From Embleya scabrispora (lineage in GTDB: Bacteria; Actinomycetota; Actinomycetes; Streptomycetales; Streptomycetaceae): 64,000 nt of DNA. Positions 63,601-64,000 of this stretch are shown one piece after another; position 1 is the stretch's first letter; each line of letters begins with the position of its first letter. The notes under the pieces are model-generated. The model worked only from the letters and a program-made list of their open reading frames with translations. It made no database searches and was not told where the DNA came from. The DNA lies in the NCBI RefSeq assembly GCF_002024165.1, contig NZ_MWQN01000004.1, forward strand, positions 310,001 through 374,000, read 5' to 3'. The translations under genes were made by a program, and so were the position numbers.

Positions 63601-64000
63601 CGGCCGTGGCCCTCGACCCGCACCAGGAGCGAGGTCTCGGCGATGCCCCGCCGCTTCCGCCACCGAGCCAGCGCCAGCGCGAGCGCGGTGAGCAGGCCGA
63701 CGTCGACACCGCCGCGGAACGCGGTGGGCAGGGTGGTGAGCAGCGTCCGGGTGAGGGGTGCGGGCAGGTCCAGGTGTACGTACCGGACCGTGGACGTCAC
63801 GTCGAGGGCCGGGTCGAAGGGGCGCGGGCCAAGGTCGGGGTCGGGTCCGGTGACCACGCGTCGCCACAGGGCGAGTTCGCCGGTGCGTCGGGGCGAAGTC
63901 GCCTCCTCGGCGAGGGCGTGCGCCCACCGACGTACCGAGGTGGCGATCTCGGCGAGGCGCGGAGTGCGGCCGTCGCGGACCTGCCGCCAGGCGGCGGCCA
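54647..64000 (-). CDS. NRPS, C-terminal two modules plus TE; partial, two frameshifts
   Basis: The 3' 9.35 kb of a nonribosomal peptide synthetase entering from beyond the window. In translation order with approximate coordinates: end of an epimerization domain (64000-63110; [10 protein letters not shown]); C (63000-61650; HHILFDGWS); A1 (61600-60240; [11 protein letters not shown]) interrupted by an N-methyltransferase (60230-59400; VLELGVGSG), its last A motif near 58920; PCP (DLGGHSLLA, 58765); C (58600-57270; HHIAADGES); A2 (57200-55700); PCP (DAGGDSFKA, 55530); TE (55370-54647). By eye the A2 pocket code is DFWNVGMVHK, matching Thr. A1 reads D-A-Y-C-L-G-A-S, not recognised. The TE has GHCAG (Cys nucleophile), Asp in GTDDPL and His in GAGHYF. 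Predicted product end: D-residue, N-methyl residue, Thr. The frame is lost near 60945 and at 56149-56152; restoring one base at each rejoins the protein. Confidence 0.88.
56149..56152 (-). other. Apparent -1 frameshift in NRPS domain A2
   Basis: A run of four C on the plus strand (four G in the coding strand) falls where the A2 core motif should read [14 protein letters not shown]. As given, the frame changes after AVPAG and continues in the next frame with VVGELYVGG. One additional base in this run restores a single frame. Either a sequencing or assembly homopolymer error or a real inactivating deletion. Confidence 0.75.
60943..60947 (-). other. Apparent -1 frameshift in NRPS domain A1
   Basis: The coding strand reads through RGGTLVLAP in one frame, while the continuation [13 protein letters not shown] is in the next frame. 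The junction is a G/C-rich GGCCCCGCCGGG stretch in which one missing base explains the shift. Upstream and downstream frames both encode intact A-domain sequence. Confidence 0.75.

Overview
The window is high-GC DNA with the gene density, GTG/TTG start usage, family content (DUF6230/DUF6114, MocR-type regulators, WS/DGAT, Ku, type I PKS and NRPS) and large share of accessory genes typical of a Streptomycetales chromosome (Streptomyces, Embleya, Kitasatospora or Yinghuangia-like). The genus cannot be fixed from the sequence. No rRNA, tRNA, CRISPR array or intact insertion sequence was seen.

Layout. 1-11.5 kb: small metabolic and regulatory genes: a PEP-mutase/isocitrate-lyase family enzyme, a bile-acid symporter-like carrier, a MocR regulator/DMT exporter pair whose start codons overlap, a second MocR regulator divergent from a methyltransferase, LysR/DUF1330, DinB and an XRE/MmyB regulator. 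11.5-12.5 kb: a gene-free block carrying a ~200-bp inverted repeat. 12.5-15.3 kb: a hypothetical gene, a secreted endonuclease/exonuclease/phosphatase and decayed TetR and FAD-monooxygenase remnants. 15.4-18.5 kb: a likely stress/iron block (ferritin-like, hemerythrin, DUF1360, DUF2231). 18.8-23 kb: a membrane-anchored neocarzinostatin-fold protein, a Ser/Thr kinase, a LysR regulator and a secreted barnase-like RNase.

23.2-38 kb is the most distinctive region. It holds a serine-acetyltransferase-like enzyme and a PGM1-type ATP-grasp ligase, running tail-to-tail (with a 53-bp overlap) into a WS/DGAT acyltransferase. The WS/DGAT is translationally coupled to a complete, stand-alone KS-AT-DH-cMT-ER-KR-ACP polyketide synthase. 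Divergent from the PKS are an NAD(P)-dependent reductase and a coupled DUF6230-DUF6114-secreted-protein operon. I infer a methyl-branched reduced polyketide lipid that is offloaded by the WS/DGAT as an ester or wax-like product. 38-54 kb: an MFS transporter, a GT4 glycosyltransferase, a rodlin/chaplin-like protein, an atypical kinase, an acyl-CoA dehydrogenase convergent with a ferredoxin/ferredoxin-reductase pair, two paralogous AraC regulators, Ku, a ManD-type dehydratase, a TAP-family peptidase and an MBL hydrolase.

54.6-64 kb: the 3' end of a large NRPS gene (minus strand, running off the window). Its order is E-C-A(N-MT)-PCP-C-A(Thr)-PCP-TE. The terminal TE carries Cys in place of the usual nucleophilic Ser, and the reading frame is broken twice by apparent single-base deletions.

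Several genes here (MocR/DMT pair, MocR2, Ser/Thr kinase, acyl-CoA dehydrogenase, one AraC) have a TAnnnT-type -10 five to eight bases before the start codon and no Shine-Dalgarno sequence, which suggests leaderless transcripts.
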